Position numbers and translations under genes: made by a program. Below, one piece after another: positions 1 to 7,741 of a DNA stretch of 64,000 bases (its first letter is position 1; each line of letters starts with the position of its first letter). The stretch covers positions 930,001 to 994,000 of the forward strand of contig NC_010694.1 in the NCBI RefSeq assembly GCF_000026185.1. Direction: 5' to 3'. This DNA comes from Erwinia tasmaniensis Et1/99. GTDB lineage: Bacteria > Pseudomonadota > Gammaproteobacteria > Enterobacterales > Enterobacteriaceae. A model generated the notes under the pieces. It saw nothing but the letters and a program-made list of their open reading frames with translations. It searched no databases and was not told the DNA's origin.

Positions 1-42
1 GCTATCATTGCCGCCTACCGGGCTTTCTTACTGGGGCGCTAA
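1..42 (+). CDS. possible 3' end of an upstream gene (partial)
   Basis: Frame 1 is open from the window edge to a TAA at 40-42 and would encode the last 13 residues (AIIAAYRAFLLGR) of a protein that begins outside the window. This is too short to identify. A GC-rich perfect hairpin (GCGGCC, loop TTGC, GGCCGC) lies at 103-118 between it and the end of speD and could separate the two convergent transcripts, although no T-run follows it. Nothing else is seen in 43-146. Confidence 0.25.
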   Translation, partial: AIIAAYRAFLLGR

Positions 43-146
43 CGAAGGCGAACAGCTTGAGCGATTGTCTGCCGGCGCTGCCGGAACGGGCTGATATCAA
101 AAGCGGCCTTGCGGCCGCCTGGTCGTAGCAATATGCTGCGGCGAGA

Positions 147-950
147 CTATCCGATGGCCGGTATATTCCGACCGTAATAAATCTCGCGCATCTCTTTCCA
201 TAACAGATCGGTAATGCGTTTATGTTCCTGTGCGCTGAGATCTTCCGGTTTGGTATTAAACAGGTAATGTTTAAGATCAAACTCTTTCAGCAGCATTTTG
301 GTGTGGAACATATTCTCCTGGTACACGTTCACATCCATCATGTCATACATTGACTTCATATCTTCCGACATAAAGTTCTGAATCGAATTGATTTCATGAT
401 CGATAAAATGCTTAACGCCGTTCACATCACGGGTAAAGCCGCGCACGCGATAGTCGATCGTAACAATGTCAGATTCGAGCTGGTGTATTAAGTAGTTCAA
501 CGCCTTTAACGGCGAAATCACACCACAGGTGGACACTTCGATATCAGCACGGAACGTACAAAGACCGCCCTCGGGGTGGCTCTCCGGGTAGGTATGCACG
601 CAGATATGGCTTTTATCCAAGTGGGCAACAACCGAGTTCGGCAGCGGGCCTGGATGCTCTGAAGTATCGATATCACGGGGGTCAATGGGTTCTTCACTGA
701 CCAAAATGGTGACGCTGGCACCCTGTGGTTCATAATCCTGACGCGCAATATTCAGCACGTTGGCACCGATAATTGAGCAGGTTTCACTCAGGATTTCGGT
801 CAGGCGGTTCGCATTGTACTGCTCATCAATATAGGCAATATATCCGTCGCGCTCAGCTTCTGTGTTCGCGTAGCAGATATCGTAGATACAAAAGCTCAGG
901 CTTTTGGTCAGGTTGTTGAAGCCATGTAATTTCAGCTTTTGCAATTTCAT
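147..950 (-). CDS. speD: S-adenosylmethionine decarboxylase proenzyme
   Basis: Makes decarboxylated S-adenosylmethionine, the aminopropyl donor for spermidine synthesis, in the cytoplasm. The 267-aa protein is collinear with E. coli SpeD (264 aa). The proenzyme is known to cut itself at a serine that becomes the pyruvoyl cofactor. Here that is Ser114, in the segment [20 protein letters not shown]. The start [11 protein letters not shown] is the conserved one and has a GGGGG-rich ribosome-binding site about 6 nt upstream. It lies 21 nt downstream of speE on the same strand, so the two are almost certainly one operon supplying the two halves of the spermidine reaction. Nothing unusual was seen. 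Confidence 0.97.
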   Translation of the reverse strand: MKLQKLKLHGFNNLTKSLSFCIYDICYANTEAERDGYIAYIDEQYNANRLTEILSETCSIIGANVLNIARQDYEPQGASVTILVSEEPIDPRDIDTSEHPGPLPNSVVAHLDKSHICVHTYPESHPEGGLCTFRADIEVSTCGVISPLKALNYLIHQLESDIVTIDYRVRGFTRDVNGVKHFIDHEINSIQNFMSEDMKSMYDMMDVNVYQENMFHTKMLLKEFDLKHYLFNTKPEDLSAQEHKRITDLLWKEMREIYYGRNIPAIG

Positions 951-971
951 TCACCCCCTTAAAATGCCCGG

Positions 972-1838
972 CTAGTCTGCCAGCGCATTTAACAAATATT
1001 GCGGCAGGGCAAAGCTGCCGGTATGGATTGCCGGATTGTAATAACGGCAGTTCAGGCCTGCTTCAGAGAAGCGCGCGGTCAGTGTGGCCATATCCAGCTG
1101 GCGCAGCGCCGGGTTATCGCTTGCCCAGGCGAAGGTCATGATACCGCCGTAGTAGGTCGGGATCGCGGCCTGATAGAAACTGACATCACCAAAGTAGTGG
1201 CTCAGTTTACGATGGCTGTTGACCGCCTCATCCTGCTGTAGGAAACACACGCCGTTTTGTGCCACAAAAATGCCGTCCTGATTCAGACAGCGGCGGCATC
1301 CCTGATAAAACTCCGAAGTAAAGAGACTTTCTCCTGGCCCGATCGGATCGGTACAGTCAGAAATGATCACATCAAATTTATCACTGGTTTGATTAACGAA
1401 GTTTACACCATCGTCAATAACCAGCTTGAAACGCGCATCGTCATACGCTCCGGCGTTATGATTCGGCAGGTACTGACGGCAAAAGGTCACCACACCGGCA
1501 TCGATTTCAACCATCGTTATCTGTTCGATGTTTTTATGGCGACACACTTCACGCAGCATTGCGCCATCGCCGCCACCGATAATCAGCACGCGCTTTGGTG
1601 CACCGTGTGCCAGCAGGGGAACGTGGGTCATCATCTCATGATAGATAAATTCATCGCGTTCGGTGGTTTGCACCACGCCGTCCAGCGCCATAACGCGGCC
1701 CAGGGCTGCATTTTCAAAAATAACCAGATCCTGATGATCGGTCTTTTCGCGGTAAATGATTTTGTCGACAGAAAAATACTGCCCGAATCCGGTATGAAGC
1801 GTTTCATACCACATTTCATTAGTCGCCATGGTGGGCAT
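972..1838 (-). CDS. speE: polyamine aminopropyltransferase (spermidine synthase)
   Basis: Transfers the aminopropyl group from decarboxylated SAM, the product of the adjacent speD, to putrescine to give spermidine. The 288-aa protein shows the Rossmann-fold SAM-binding loop [15 protein letters not shown], the acidic VEIDAGVV strand, the catalytic-region motif [15 protein letters not shown], and a PTYYGGIM loop, all as in E. coli SpeE. Length matches the family. The N-terminus ([15 protein letters not shown]) is a little longer than in E. coli, and the internal Met (MATNEMWY) is a possible alternative start. Together with speD it forms a minus-strand operon, with yacC upstream on the same strand. 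Confidence 0.96.
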   Translation of the reverse strand: MPTMATNEMWYETLHTGFGQYFSVDKIIYREKTDHQDLVIFENAALGRVMALDGVVQTTERDEFIYHEMMTHVPLLAHGAPKRVLIIGGGDGAMLREVCRHKNIEQITMVEIDAGVVTFCRQYLPNHNAGAYDDARFKLVIDDGVNFVNQTSDKFDVIISDCTDPIGPGESLFTSEFYQGCRRCLNQDGIFVAQNGVCFLQQDEAVNSHRKLSHYFGDVSFYQAAIPTYYGGIMTFAWASDNPALRQLDMATLTARFSEAGLNCRYYNPAIHTGSFALPQYLLNALAD

Positions 1839-1925
1839 TCCTTTTCACGAAAATGGGCGCAGTATGATAGCTATTTATCGCCTTAGTTGCACGGCCTACC
1901 GCCCGGCGGGGGGATGAGGGGGAAC

Positions 1926-2273
1926 TTACTTCACCCAGGCCAGCAAATTCAAAGAGTCGCGCGCCAACGATTTACATTTAGTATCGTTCGGAATGGCAAT
2001 ACCGCTGAGATCGCGATAGCTGTCCTCGCCCAGTGCTTTCATATTAAAACTGGTGTAATTGCTTAAGTCCCAGCGATTTTGCTCGGCAAAAAAGAGCAGG
2101 GCGCGGCGAATCTGGCTATCGGGAATGTTCTGATAGCCACAATCATTCTTTAAATAGACAAATACTGCGGTTAAATCTGCGAGGTCCTCTGCTTCCGGTT
2201 CGCCGATCGCAAAGCTGGAGCCGGAGCAGCCTAACAGCCCTAACAGTAAAAGAGCCTTGATGCTTTTCTTCAT
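1926..2273 (-). CDS. yacC: YacC family pilotin-like periplasmic protein
   Basis: A 115-aa exported protein of the YacC/pilotin family; its role in this organism is not known. The N-terminus MKKSIKALLLLGLLGCSGSS is a signal peptide. It contains LLGC, which resembles a lipobox, and is followed by SFAIG, so either signal peptidase II or I could act. The mature part (NDCGYQNIPDSQIRRALLFF, then SLNLLAWVK at the end) matches enterobacterial YacC. I took the start at 2273 because it opens directly into the signal peptide; the upstream in-frame extension is not signal-like. It is in its usual place beside speE, and transcribed away from cueO. Confidence 0.88.
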   Translation of the reverse strand: MKKSIKALLLLGLLGCSGSSFAIGEPEAEDLADLTAVFVYLKNDCGYQNIPDSQIRRALLFFAEQNRWDLSNYTSFNMKALGEDSYRDLSGIAIPNDTKCKSLARDSLNLLAWVK

Positions 2274-2374
2274 GATTAATCTCTTACGTCTGCCATGATC
2301 AGACGTTAGCACAGTTCACGTCCGGCACCAGCCCCTTTTACCGGAATCCTGCCATCACGGGATGTATTGCGCGC

Positions 2375-2405
2375 TTGACCTTCCCACAGGGGCAGGGTTT
2401 ATGCT
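2375..2405 (+). promoter_or_regulatory. CueR-type copper-responsive promoter of cueO
   Basis: A -35 TTGACC (2375-2380) and a -10 TATGCT (2400-2405) are separated by 19 bp, the over-long spacer typical of MerR-family promoters. The spacer holds an imperfect dyad (ACCTTCCC ... GGGCAGGGT) like the CueR box before E. coli cueO and copA. It is followed at 2401-2426 by an inverted repeat (ATGCTGA ... TCAGCAT) that would form a hairpin at the 5' end of the mRNA. Confidence 0.82.
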
Positions 2406-2443
2406 GATATTCATTAACGTCAGCATAAAAAAAGGAATGGATA

Positions 2444-4072
2444 ATGCAACGTCGTGATTTTATTAAACTCACCGCCGCGCTGGGTGCCGCCAGCGCATTG
2501 CCAGGCTGGAGCCGCGCCTTGACCGCCGCAGAGCAGCGCCCGCTATTGCCGATCCCCACCTTACTGACCCCCGATGCGCGCAGTGAAATTAGTCTGACAG
2601 CCCAGGCAGGCAGCAGCAGCTGGCGCGGCAGTCGGGTCTCCACCTGGGGCTATAACGGTCCTCTGCTGGGTCCCGCTATCCAGCTGGAACGCGGCAAAGA
2701 GGTCAATATCACCGTCTATAACCGCCTGCCAGAAGCCACTACGGTACACTGGCACGGCCTTGAGCTGCCGGGAAATGTCGACGGCGGTCCGCAGGCGCGC
2801 ATTGAGCCAAATCGCAGCCGCCGCGTCACTTTTACTCCCGACCAGCCCGCGGCAACCTGCTGGTTCCATCCACACCAGCATGGCCGCACCGGTTATCAGG
2901 TGGCGCAGGGGCTGGTCGGGCTGGTCTTGGTTAATGACCCGGAGAGCGGCAAGCTGCTGTTGCCAAAACGGTGGGGCATCGACGATATCCCAGTGATCCT
3001 CCAGGATAAGCGCCTGAGCGCCGACGGCAGCCGCATCGATTATCAGCTGGATATGATGAGCGCGGCGGTGGGCTGGTTTGGCGATACCATGTTGACGAAC
3101 GGGGCGATTTATCCGCAGCACGGCGTACCGCGCGGCTGGCTGCGTTTGCGCCTGCTGAATGGCTGCAATGCGCGTGCGCTAAACCTGGCGACCAGCGACA
3201 AACGCCCGATGTATGTGATTGCCAGCGATGGCGGCCTGCTGGGCGAGCCGGTGCAGGTCAGCGAGCTGCCGATGATGCCGGGTGAACGTTATGAAGTGCT
3301 GATCGATACTGCTGACGGTAAAGCGTTTGACCTGCAAACCCTGCCGGTACGCCAAATGGGCATGACGCTGGAACCGTTTAACCAGCCGCTGCCGGTACTG
3401 TCGCTCGTGCCCCTGCTGGTACAGGCCAGCGGCACGCTGCCGGATAAACTGGTCGACCTGCCCGCCGTTCCATCATCACAGGGGCTGAACACCCGCTGGC
3501 TACAGCTGATGATGGACCCGGAGCTGGATCGACGCGGTATGCAGGCGTTAATGGATAAATACGGCCATGCTTCGATGGCAGGCATGAGTATGGAGGCGCA
3601 CGGCGGCGATAAAAAAGCCGGCGCGCATCACGACGAAATGCCGGAGATGGATCACGGAGGGATGGCAGGGATGGCAGGGATGGCAGGGATGGATCATGGC
3701 CATTCTGCGGCGAAGAAAGCGTATGACTTCCATAATGGCAATCAGATCAACGGCGTGGCGTTTAACATGGATAAACCATCGTTTGAGGTCAGGCAGGGTG
3801 TTTATGAGAAATGGACGATTTCGGGCGAAGGCGACGAGATGCTGCATCCCTTCCATATTCACGGCACCCAGTTCCGCATTCTGACGGAGAACGGTAAGCC
3901 TGTGGCCGCACACCGCAGCGGCTGGAAAGATACGGTACGCGTCGAGGGCGGGCGCAGTGAAGTTTTGGTGCGTTTTGATCACCAGGCCGACAAAGCCAGT
4001 GCCTATATGGCGCACTGCCATCTGCTGGAACATGAAGATACCGGGATGATGCTGGGCTTTACCGTGGCGTGA
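2444..4072 (+). CDS. cueO: multicopper oxidase CueO
   Basis: Periplasmic cuprous oxidase that protects against copper. The 542-aa protein begins with a twin-arginine signal ([18 protein letters not shown]), so it is exported folded. Copper-ligand motifs are present in order: HWHG near residue 104, HPHQHGRTG near 143, HPFHIHG near 468, and [13 protein letters not shown] near the C-terminus. Before the last cupredoxin domain, at about residues 370-425, is the Met/His-rich insert that distinguishes CueO. It includes a tandem GMA repeat encoded by four copies of GGGATGGCA-type units at 3659-3695. It is preceded by a CueR-type promoter. In E. coli gcd follows cueO; here the CRISPR island does. Confidence 0.96.
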   Translation: MQRRDFIKLTAALGAASALPGWSRALTAAEQRPLLPIPTLLTPDARSEISLTAQAGSSSWRGSRVSTWGYNGPLLGPAIQLERGKEVNITVYNRLPEATTVHWHGLELPGNVDGGPQARIEPNRSRRVTFTPDQPAATCWFHPHQHGRTGYQVAQGLVGLVLVNDPESGKLLLPKRWGIDDIPVILQDKRLSADGSRIDYQLDMMSAAVGWFGDTMLTNGAIYPQHGVPRGWLRLRLLNGCNARALNLATSDKRPMYVIASDGGLLGEPVQVSELPMMPGERYEVLIDTADGKAFDLQTLPVRQMGMTLEPFNQPLPVLSLVPLLVQASGTLPDKLVDLPAVPSSQGLNTRWLQLMMDPELDRRGMQALMDKYGHASMAGMSMEAHGGDKKAGAHHDEMPEMDHGGMAGMAGMAGMDHGHSAAKKAYDFHNGNQINGVAFNMDKPSFEVRQGVYEKWTISGEGDEMLHPFHIHGTQFRILTENGKPVAAHRSGWKDTVRVEGGRSEVLVRFDHQADKASAYMAHCHLLEHEDTGMMLGFTVA

Positions 4073-4258
4073 TAAAAGTGGATGACTGCCCGCATGCGAA
4101 CTGCCGTGGCAGGGTTAACGCCCTGCGCACCCTTTTTTTTCGTCCGTATTTAACATATTGATTTATATAGTGAGATTGTCAGGGCGAAAAAAAAGGGTTT
4201 AACACGATAAAATGGGAAAAAGTGAATGCGGTAAGCTAGTTAGCGCTGTAGAGTAACG
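4073..4258 (+). promoter_or_regulatory. CRISPR1 leader
   Basis: The AT-rich non-coding stretch between the cueO stop and the first CRISPR1 repeat lies on the side opposite the degenerate terminal repeat, so it is the leader where transcription starts and new spacers enter. It shares features with the CRISPR2 leader: a CCCTTTTTTTTC run, a TTGATTT element and an AAAAAAGGGTTTA motif, in the same order. The first hairpin-like run at 4127-4141 could also terminate cueO. No promoter hexamers were assigned with confidence. Confidence 0.7.
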
Positions 4259-5308
4259 GTTCACTGCCGCACAGGCAGCTTAGAAAATCAGAACCCCGTT
4301 CACAATTGCGTGTTTCAGGTTCACTGCCGCACAGGCAGCTTAGAAAACTGGTTCGCTGCACGGGTCAAACTCAATTTCGTTCACTGCCGCACAGGCAGCT
4401 TAGAAAATCAGAACCCCGTTCACAATTGCGTGTTTCAGGTTCACTGCCGCACAGGCAGCTTAGAAATCAAGAAAATCAAATGGCCGGACAAGGTAAAGGT
4501 TCACTGCCGCACAGGCAGCTTAGAAACAGATGACCAGCTAATAAGCCTCTCATCATCAGTTCACTGCCGCACAGGCAGCTTAGAAAAGTTTTTGGTTTGG
4601 TCGCCATATAGAATTATTGTTCACTGCCGCACAGGCAGCTTAGAAATTAACCCCGGCACCAATACCGATAGAGTCATAGTTCACTGCCGCACAGGCAGCT
4701 TAGAAAAAAACGTGTTCATGAATCTCGGAACGGCTAGTGTTCACTGCCGCACAGGCAGCTTAGAAATGTTTAGCGGTATCTCCGCATAGCGCATGGAAGT
4801 TCACTGCCGCACAGGCAGCTTAGAAATTGCCGGGTAAGGCAAGGCAATGGCTAAAAGAGTTCACTGCCGCACAGGCAGCTTAGAAACATCGTGGACGCCG
4901 CCCAGAGCATCACCAGCTGTTCACTGCCGCACAGGCAGCTTAGAAACATCAACCTGATGGACTCCATGCTGCCCAAAACGTTCACTGCCGCACAGGCAGC
5001 TTAGAAAAGTAGGGCGGGATAGTGCCGCATTTAATAGCCGTTCACTGCCGCACAGGCAGCTTAGAAATTACCCGATGCTTCAATGAATCCAGACGTACCG
5101 TTCACTGCCGCACAGGCAGCTTAGAAAAGTTTGCGATTAGCCAAATCATGTCAGCAATAAGTTCACTGCCGCACAGGCAGCTTAGAAAAGACGCTGAACG
5201 AGCTTATTAACGTCTTAGAGGTTCACTGCCGCACAGGCAGCTTAGAAAAAAGACGGCACGTTTTTCACCAAAGACGATTTGTTCACTGCCGTACAGGCAG
5301 CCCAGAAA
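4259..5308 (+). CRISPR. CRISPR1 array, type I-F, 18 repeats / 17 spacers
   Basis: Repeats of 28 bp start at 4259 and recur every 60-61 bp up to 5281. They read GTTCACTGCCGCACAGGCAG followed by CTTAGAAA, the type I-F consensus except for C instead of T at position 12. Spacers are 32 bp, two of them 33 bp. The last repeat (5281-5308) is degenerate: T at position 12 and CCC in place of CTT. This marks the leader-distal end, so the array is read left to right from the leader at 4073-4258. Spacer 1 (4287-4318) and spacer 3 (4407-4438) are identical. Open reading frames running through the array are artefacts of the 60-bp period. Confidence 0.99.
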
Positions 5309-5432
5309 TTTCGACATGGTCACCGGGGATCCGCTCTACACACTAATGAATTGCTCTACCAACAGATTAGATTATCTGTTGATTTCTGGTTATCATAACC
5401 CTCTCTGTACATGGAGTTTAGGACTACATAAC

Positions 5433-5963
5433 ATGGCCTTACATGGCTCGTTCGTTCTTAATGGGGCTGATTACTCTCCGCTTAGCTTTCCGGGAGTCGG
5501 AACGTTTATGGCGTTTTCCGGGAGTGGTGACAACAGGAACCGTGCCGGTTGTGCTCATATACCGACTGTAGGGCCTCTCCCGACAGGTAAATACTGGATT
5601 GTCGACCGATCCCAGGGTGGATTGCTCTCACAGAGCCTGTCTGCATCAAAAGATCTATTTAATAAGGTATTCCGCGATGCGCAGTTTGGCCATTCTGACT
5701 GGTTTGCTCTATGGCGAGATGATATGAGCATTGATGACTGGACGTGGATAAACAGCGTCAGGCGTGGGAATTTTCGTCTACATCCAGGAACAATATCGGA
5801 AGGCTGCGTAACGCTTTATCGAAATTCTGATTTTGCTCTGCTCCGAAACATGCTGCTCCGGACGCCGTTGGTCGATGTTCCCTGCATGAGAAATCTGAAA
5901 GCCCGTGGTTCTATTGAGGTATCAAGTCATGCGTATGGCGACACCTGCCCGACGACTCGCTAA
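5433..5963 (+). CDS. Tlde1-like T6SS effector (DUF2778, L,D-transpeptidase fold)
   Basis: A 176-aa protein of the DUF2778 family, which includes the T6SS effector Tlde1 that attacks peptidoglycan precursors in the periplasm of rival bacteria. Visible family features are the start MALHGSFVLNGADYSPL, the block GPLPTGKYWIVDR, and the catalytic motif with His117 and Cys125 in RLHPGTISEGCVTL. The ORF is open further upstream, but 5433 has AGGA about 10 nt before it and is where family similarity begins. There is no signal peptide. The next gene overlaps its 3' end by 35 nt and looks like its immunity protein. Its position, directly after CRISPR1 and ahead of cas1, is unusual. It is far from the Rhs locus and no T6SS structural genes are in the window. 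Confidence 0.82.
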   Translation: MALHGSFVLNGADYSPLSFPGVGTFMAFSGSGDNRNRAGCAHIPTVGPLPTGKYWIVDRSQGGLLSQSLSASKDLFNKVFRDAQFGHSDWFALWRDDMSIDDWTWINSVRRGNFRLHPGTISEGCVTLYRNSDFALLRNMLLRTPLVDVPCMRNLKARGSIEVSSHAYGDTCPTTR

Positions 5964-6204
5964 GACAGTTATGTTCATTGCACTATTTTGTCTGTTTGCC
6001 AGGCTAATAGATTCATCACAATTTATCGGCCTTGCCACGGCCAACGCTTTTGCCGCATGGTTGCACGGCAGTGCCAGTCAGGAAAACTACGATGACCTGT
6101 GGTTCTTTGTTGATGTGACCCTTTCTGTGCTGTCTGCTGTTGTGGCATATCACATGGTGATGTTGTTGGGACGTAAATTGCGCGCGTCGTCGGGGCATAA
6201 ATAA
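5929..6204 (+). CDS. small membrane protein, probable Tlde1 immunity protein
   Basis: A 91-aa protein overlapping the 3' end of the DUF2778 effector gene by 35 nt, with GAGG about 9 nt before its ATG. Two hydrophobic segments are evident: VMFIALFCLFARLI near residues 12-25 and a second, LSVLSAVVAYHMVMLLG, near residues 66-82. The N-terminus is basic and the C-terminus is Arg/Lys-rich. Immunity proteins for peptidoglycan-targeting effectors must act in the periplasm and are often membrane-anchored, and the tight overlap is typical of effector-immunity pairs. I did not recognise the family from the sequence itself; the assignment rests on context. Confidence 0.65.
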   Translation: MRMATPARRLAKTVMFIALFCLFARLIDSSQFIGLATANAFAAWLHGSASQENYDDLWFFVDVTLSVLSAVVAYHMVMLLGRKLRASSGHK

Positions 6205-6464
6205 ATTAACGGTGATGGTGATAATGACAGGCAGCACGACAGACCATCACTCCTGCGATGCTTGTTTTGTCTGTGTATCATCAAGGAGCACTTGCTACGC
6301 TCGCCCTTGACGATACCCGATGAGGGATCAGCAGAGCGGCGTTTCTGTTGTGGCAAAGCCGCGGGATTTTACCGGAATGACGTCTGGCTCCTGGCTCAAC
6401 TACCGCCAGAGCGCCCGTAGATTCAAACCCGCTGCTCCAATTGTTAGAAGATGGATTATTTAGC

Positions 6465-6498
6465 CCATAGCCATTTAAATTATTTAAAATAATAAAAA
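6465..6498 (+). promoter_or_regulatory. predicted target site of the cas1-side crRNA-like guide
   Basis: CC at 6465-6466 (the type I-F protospacer-adjacent motif) is followed at 6467 by ATAGCCATTTAAATTATT. The pseudo-spacer of the mini-array at 6581 begins ATAGCGATATATATTATT. Positions 1-5, 7, 8, 10, 11 and 13-18 agree (15 of 18); positions 6, 9 and 12 differ. Positions 6 and 12 are bases that the type I-F complex flips out and does not read. The site overlaps the AT-rich, promoter-like DNA upstream of cas1. That it is bound and represses is inference. Confidence 0.7.
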
Positions 6499-6552
6499 AA
6501 TATCCACTGGCTCTAAGAACAGAACCGGTGTAGCCTTTTGCCCGTAAGGAAA

Positions 6553-6640
6553 TTTCACTGCTGAACAAGCAGCTTAGAAAATAGCGATATATATTATTGG
6601 TAGTTACTGGGTTTCTACTGCCGTACAGGCAGCTATAAAT
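6553..6640 (+). ncRNA. degenerate mini-CRISPR encoding a CreR-like Cas-regulating guide RNA (cas1 side)
   Basis: A solitary repeat-spacer-repeat unit with exact type I-F geometry of 28+32+28 bp. The first repeat (6553-6580) differs from consensus at four positions, but the Cas6f stem is kept by paired changes (CTGCT-GAACA-AGCAG), and the 8-nt handle CTTAGAAA (6573-6580) is perfect. The second repeat (6613-6640) keeps the stem-loop CTGCC-GTACA-GGCAG but has lost the flanks. Cas6f processing would give a normal 60-nt crRNA-like guide (6573-6632). Its pseudo-spacer (6581-6612) matches a CC-flanked site 114 bp upstream (6467-6484). This is the arrangement described for CreR RNAs that guide the interference complex to cas promoters. 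An alternative is a decayed array remnant, but that would not explain the target match. Confidence 0.78.
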
Positions 6641-6763
6641 AGGCTCGCAAATATTCCTACCGCCAGCGGTCGCTTTAAAACCGTGTCTGGCGATAAGCTA
6701 AAACGTATTTAATTCTCCAGAAAATACCAGCAAGAAACTAGCCACTCCACAAGGGATCTCCAT

Positions 6764-7741
6764 ATGGAAATGATTAAGCCCTCCGATTTAAAAACTATTC
6801 TCCATTCAAAACGTAGCAATATTTATTATTTGCAATACTGCCGGGTGCTGGTGAACGGCGGCCGGGTGGAATATGTCACTGACGAAGGTAAGCAGTCTCT
6901 GTACTGGAATATTCCCATCGCAAATACCACGGTAGTGATGCTGGGTACCGGTACATCGATAACCCAGGCGGCGATGCGCGAGTTTGCCCGCGCCGGGGTC
7001 CTGGTCGGGTTTTGCGGCGGCGGTGGAACTCCGCTGTACGCGGCCAATGAAGTTGAGGTCGATGTCTCCTGGCTCAATTCACAAAGCGAATACCGTCCTA
7101 CTGAATATCTTCAGCACTGGGTCAGCTTCTGGTTTGATGAGCAGAAGCGGCTTAGCGCCGCCATCGCCTTTCAGCGTGTGCGCATCAGTCAGATCCGCCA
7201 GGCATGGCTGGGTAGTAAAATGATGCGTGAACATAAATTTGCCATCAGCGAGCCTCATTTGACCGGGATCCTCGACCGATTCGAGCAAGGTCTGGCGCGC
7301 TGTGATAACAATACCGATCTTCTGGCACTTGAAGCGGTAATGACTAAAGCGCTGTATAAACTGGCGGCACAGGCGGTGAGCTACGGCGATTTTGTCCGTG
7401 CCAAACGCGGTGGCGGCATTGATGCGGCCAACCGTTTTCTCGATCATGGCAATTATCTTGCCTATGGCCTGGCGGCGGTGGCCTGCTGGGTGATTGGATT
7501 ACCACACGGGCTGGCGGTGCTGCATGGTAAAACCCGCCGCGGTGGGCTGGTGTTTGACGTGGCCGATCTGATTAAGGACGCGTTGATTTTGCCACAGGCT
7601 TTTCTTGCCGCGATGGCCGGAGAAGGGGAGCAGGAGTTCCGTCAGCGTTGCCTGTCCAGCCTGCAAAATGCTGAAGCGTTAGATACCATGATCGCCGCGC
7701 TGGAAGCCACCGCCCGAGAACATAGCCAGGTGGGAAAATGA
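6764..7741 (+). CDS. cas1: type I-F CRISPR-associated endonuclease Cas1
   Basis: Integrase of the adaptation complex that inserts new spacers at the leader end of the arrays. The 325-aa protein has the subtype I-F metal-binding residues at the expected places: Glu190 (LLALEAVMTKAL), His254 (GLAVLHGKTRRGG), and Asp265 and Asp268 (FDVADLIKDAL). Length is normal for Cas1f. AAGGGA precedes the start at a suitable distance. Its stop overlaps the start of cas2/3 (ATGA), so the two are translationally coupled. The leader of this operon carries the CreR-like mini-array, so Cas6f could cut the operon's own mRNA leader. Confidence 0.97.
   Translation: MEMIKPSDLKTILHSKRSNIYYLQYCRVLVNGGRVEYVTDEGKQSLYWNIPIANTTVVMLGTGTSITQAAMREFARAGVLVGFCGGGGTPLYAANEVEVDVSWLNSQSEYRPTEYLQHWVSFWFDEQKRLSAAIAFQRVRISQIRQAWLGSKMMREHKFAISEPHLTGILDRFEQGLARCDNNTDLLALEAVMTKALYKLAAQAVSYGDFVRAKRGGGIDAANRFLDHGNYLAYGLAAVACWVIGLPHGLAVLHGKTRRGGLVFDVADLIKDALILPQAFLAAMAGEGEQEFRQRCLSSLQNAEALDTMIAALEATAREHSQVGK

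Larger units (their letters stand above)
6205..6763 (+). other. non-coding region between the effector pair and cas1
   Basis: This 559-bp stretch has no convincing gene. It holds a 12-bp inverted repeat with one mismatch (6275-6286 and 6305-6316, 18-nt loop) that may end the effector operon. It also holds an AT-rich segment (6473-6500) containing the dyad ATTATTT-A-AAATAAT at 6479-6493, the CC-flanked match to the guide (6465-6498), and the degenerate repeat-spacer-repeat unit (6553-6640). The cas1 ribosome-binding site AAGGGA lies just before 6764. The cas1 promoter is probably within 6457-6500 (TAAAAT at 6485-6490 is a -10 candidate), but no good -35 was found. Confidence 0.6.

Noticed and set aside
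4306..5210. ORFs reading through CRISPR1 (repeated VHCRTGSLE and SLPHRQLR peptides)
   Set aside because: They arise because the 60-bp period is a multiple of three; the sequence is a CRISPR array, not protein coding.
6281..6568. 95-codon minus-strand ORF overlapping the cas1-side degenerate unit
   Set aside because: No ribosome-binding site, no recognisable domain, runs through the guide unit and the AT-rich control region.
6613..6680. A second pseudo-spacer after the second degenerate repeat before cas1 (from 6641)
   Set aside because: The sequence AGGCTCGC has no good CC-flanked match nearby, and no third repeat follows; the second repeat probably only supplies the 3' hairpin.
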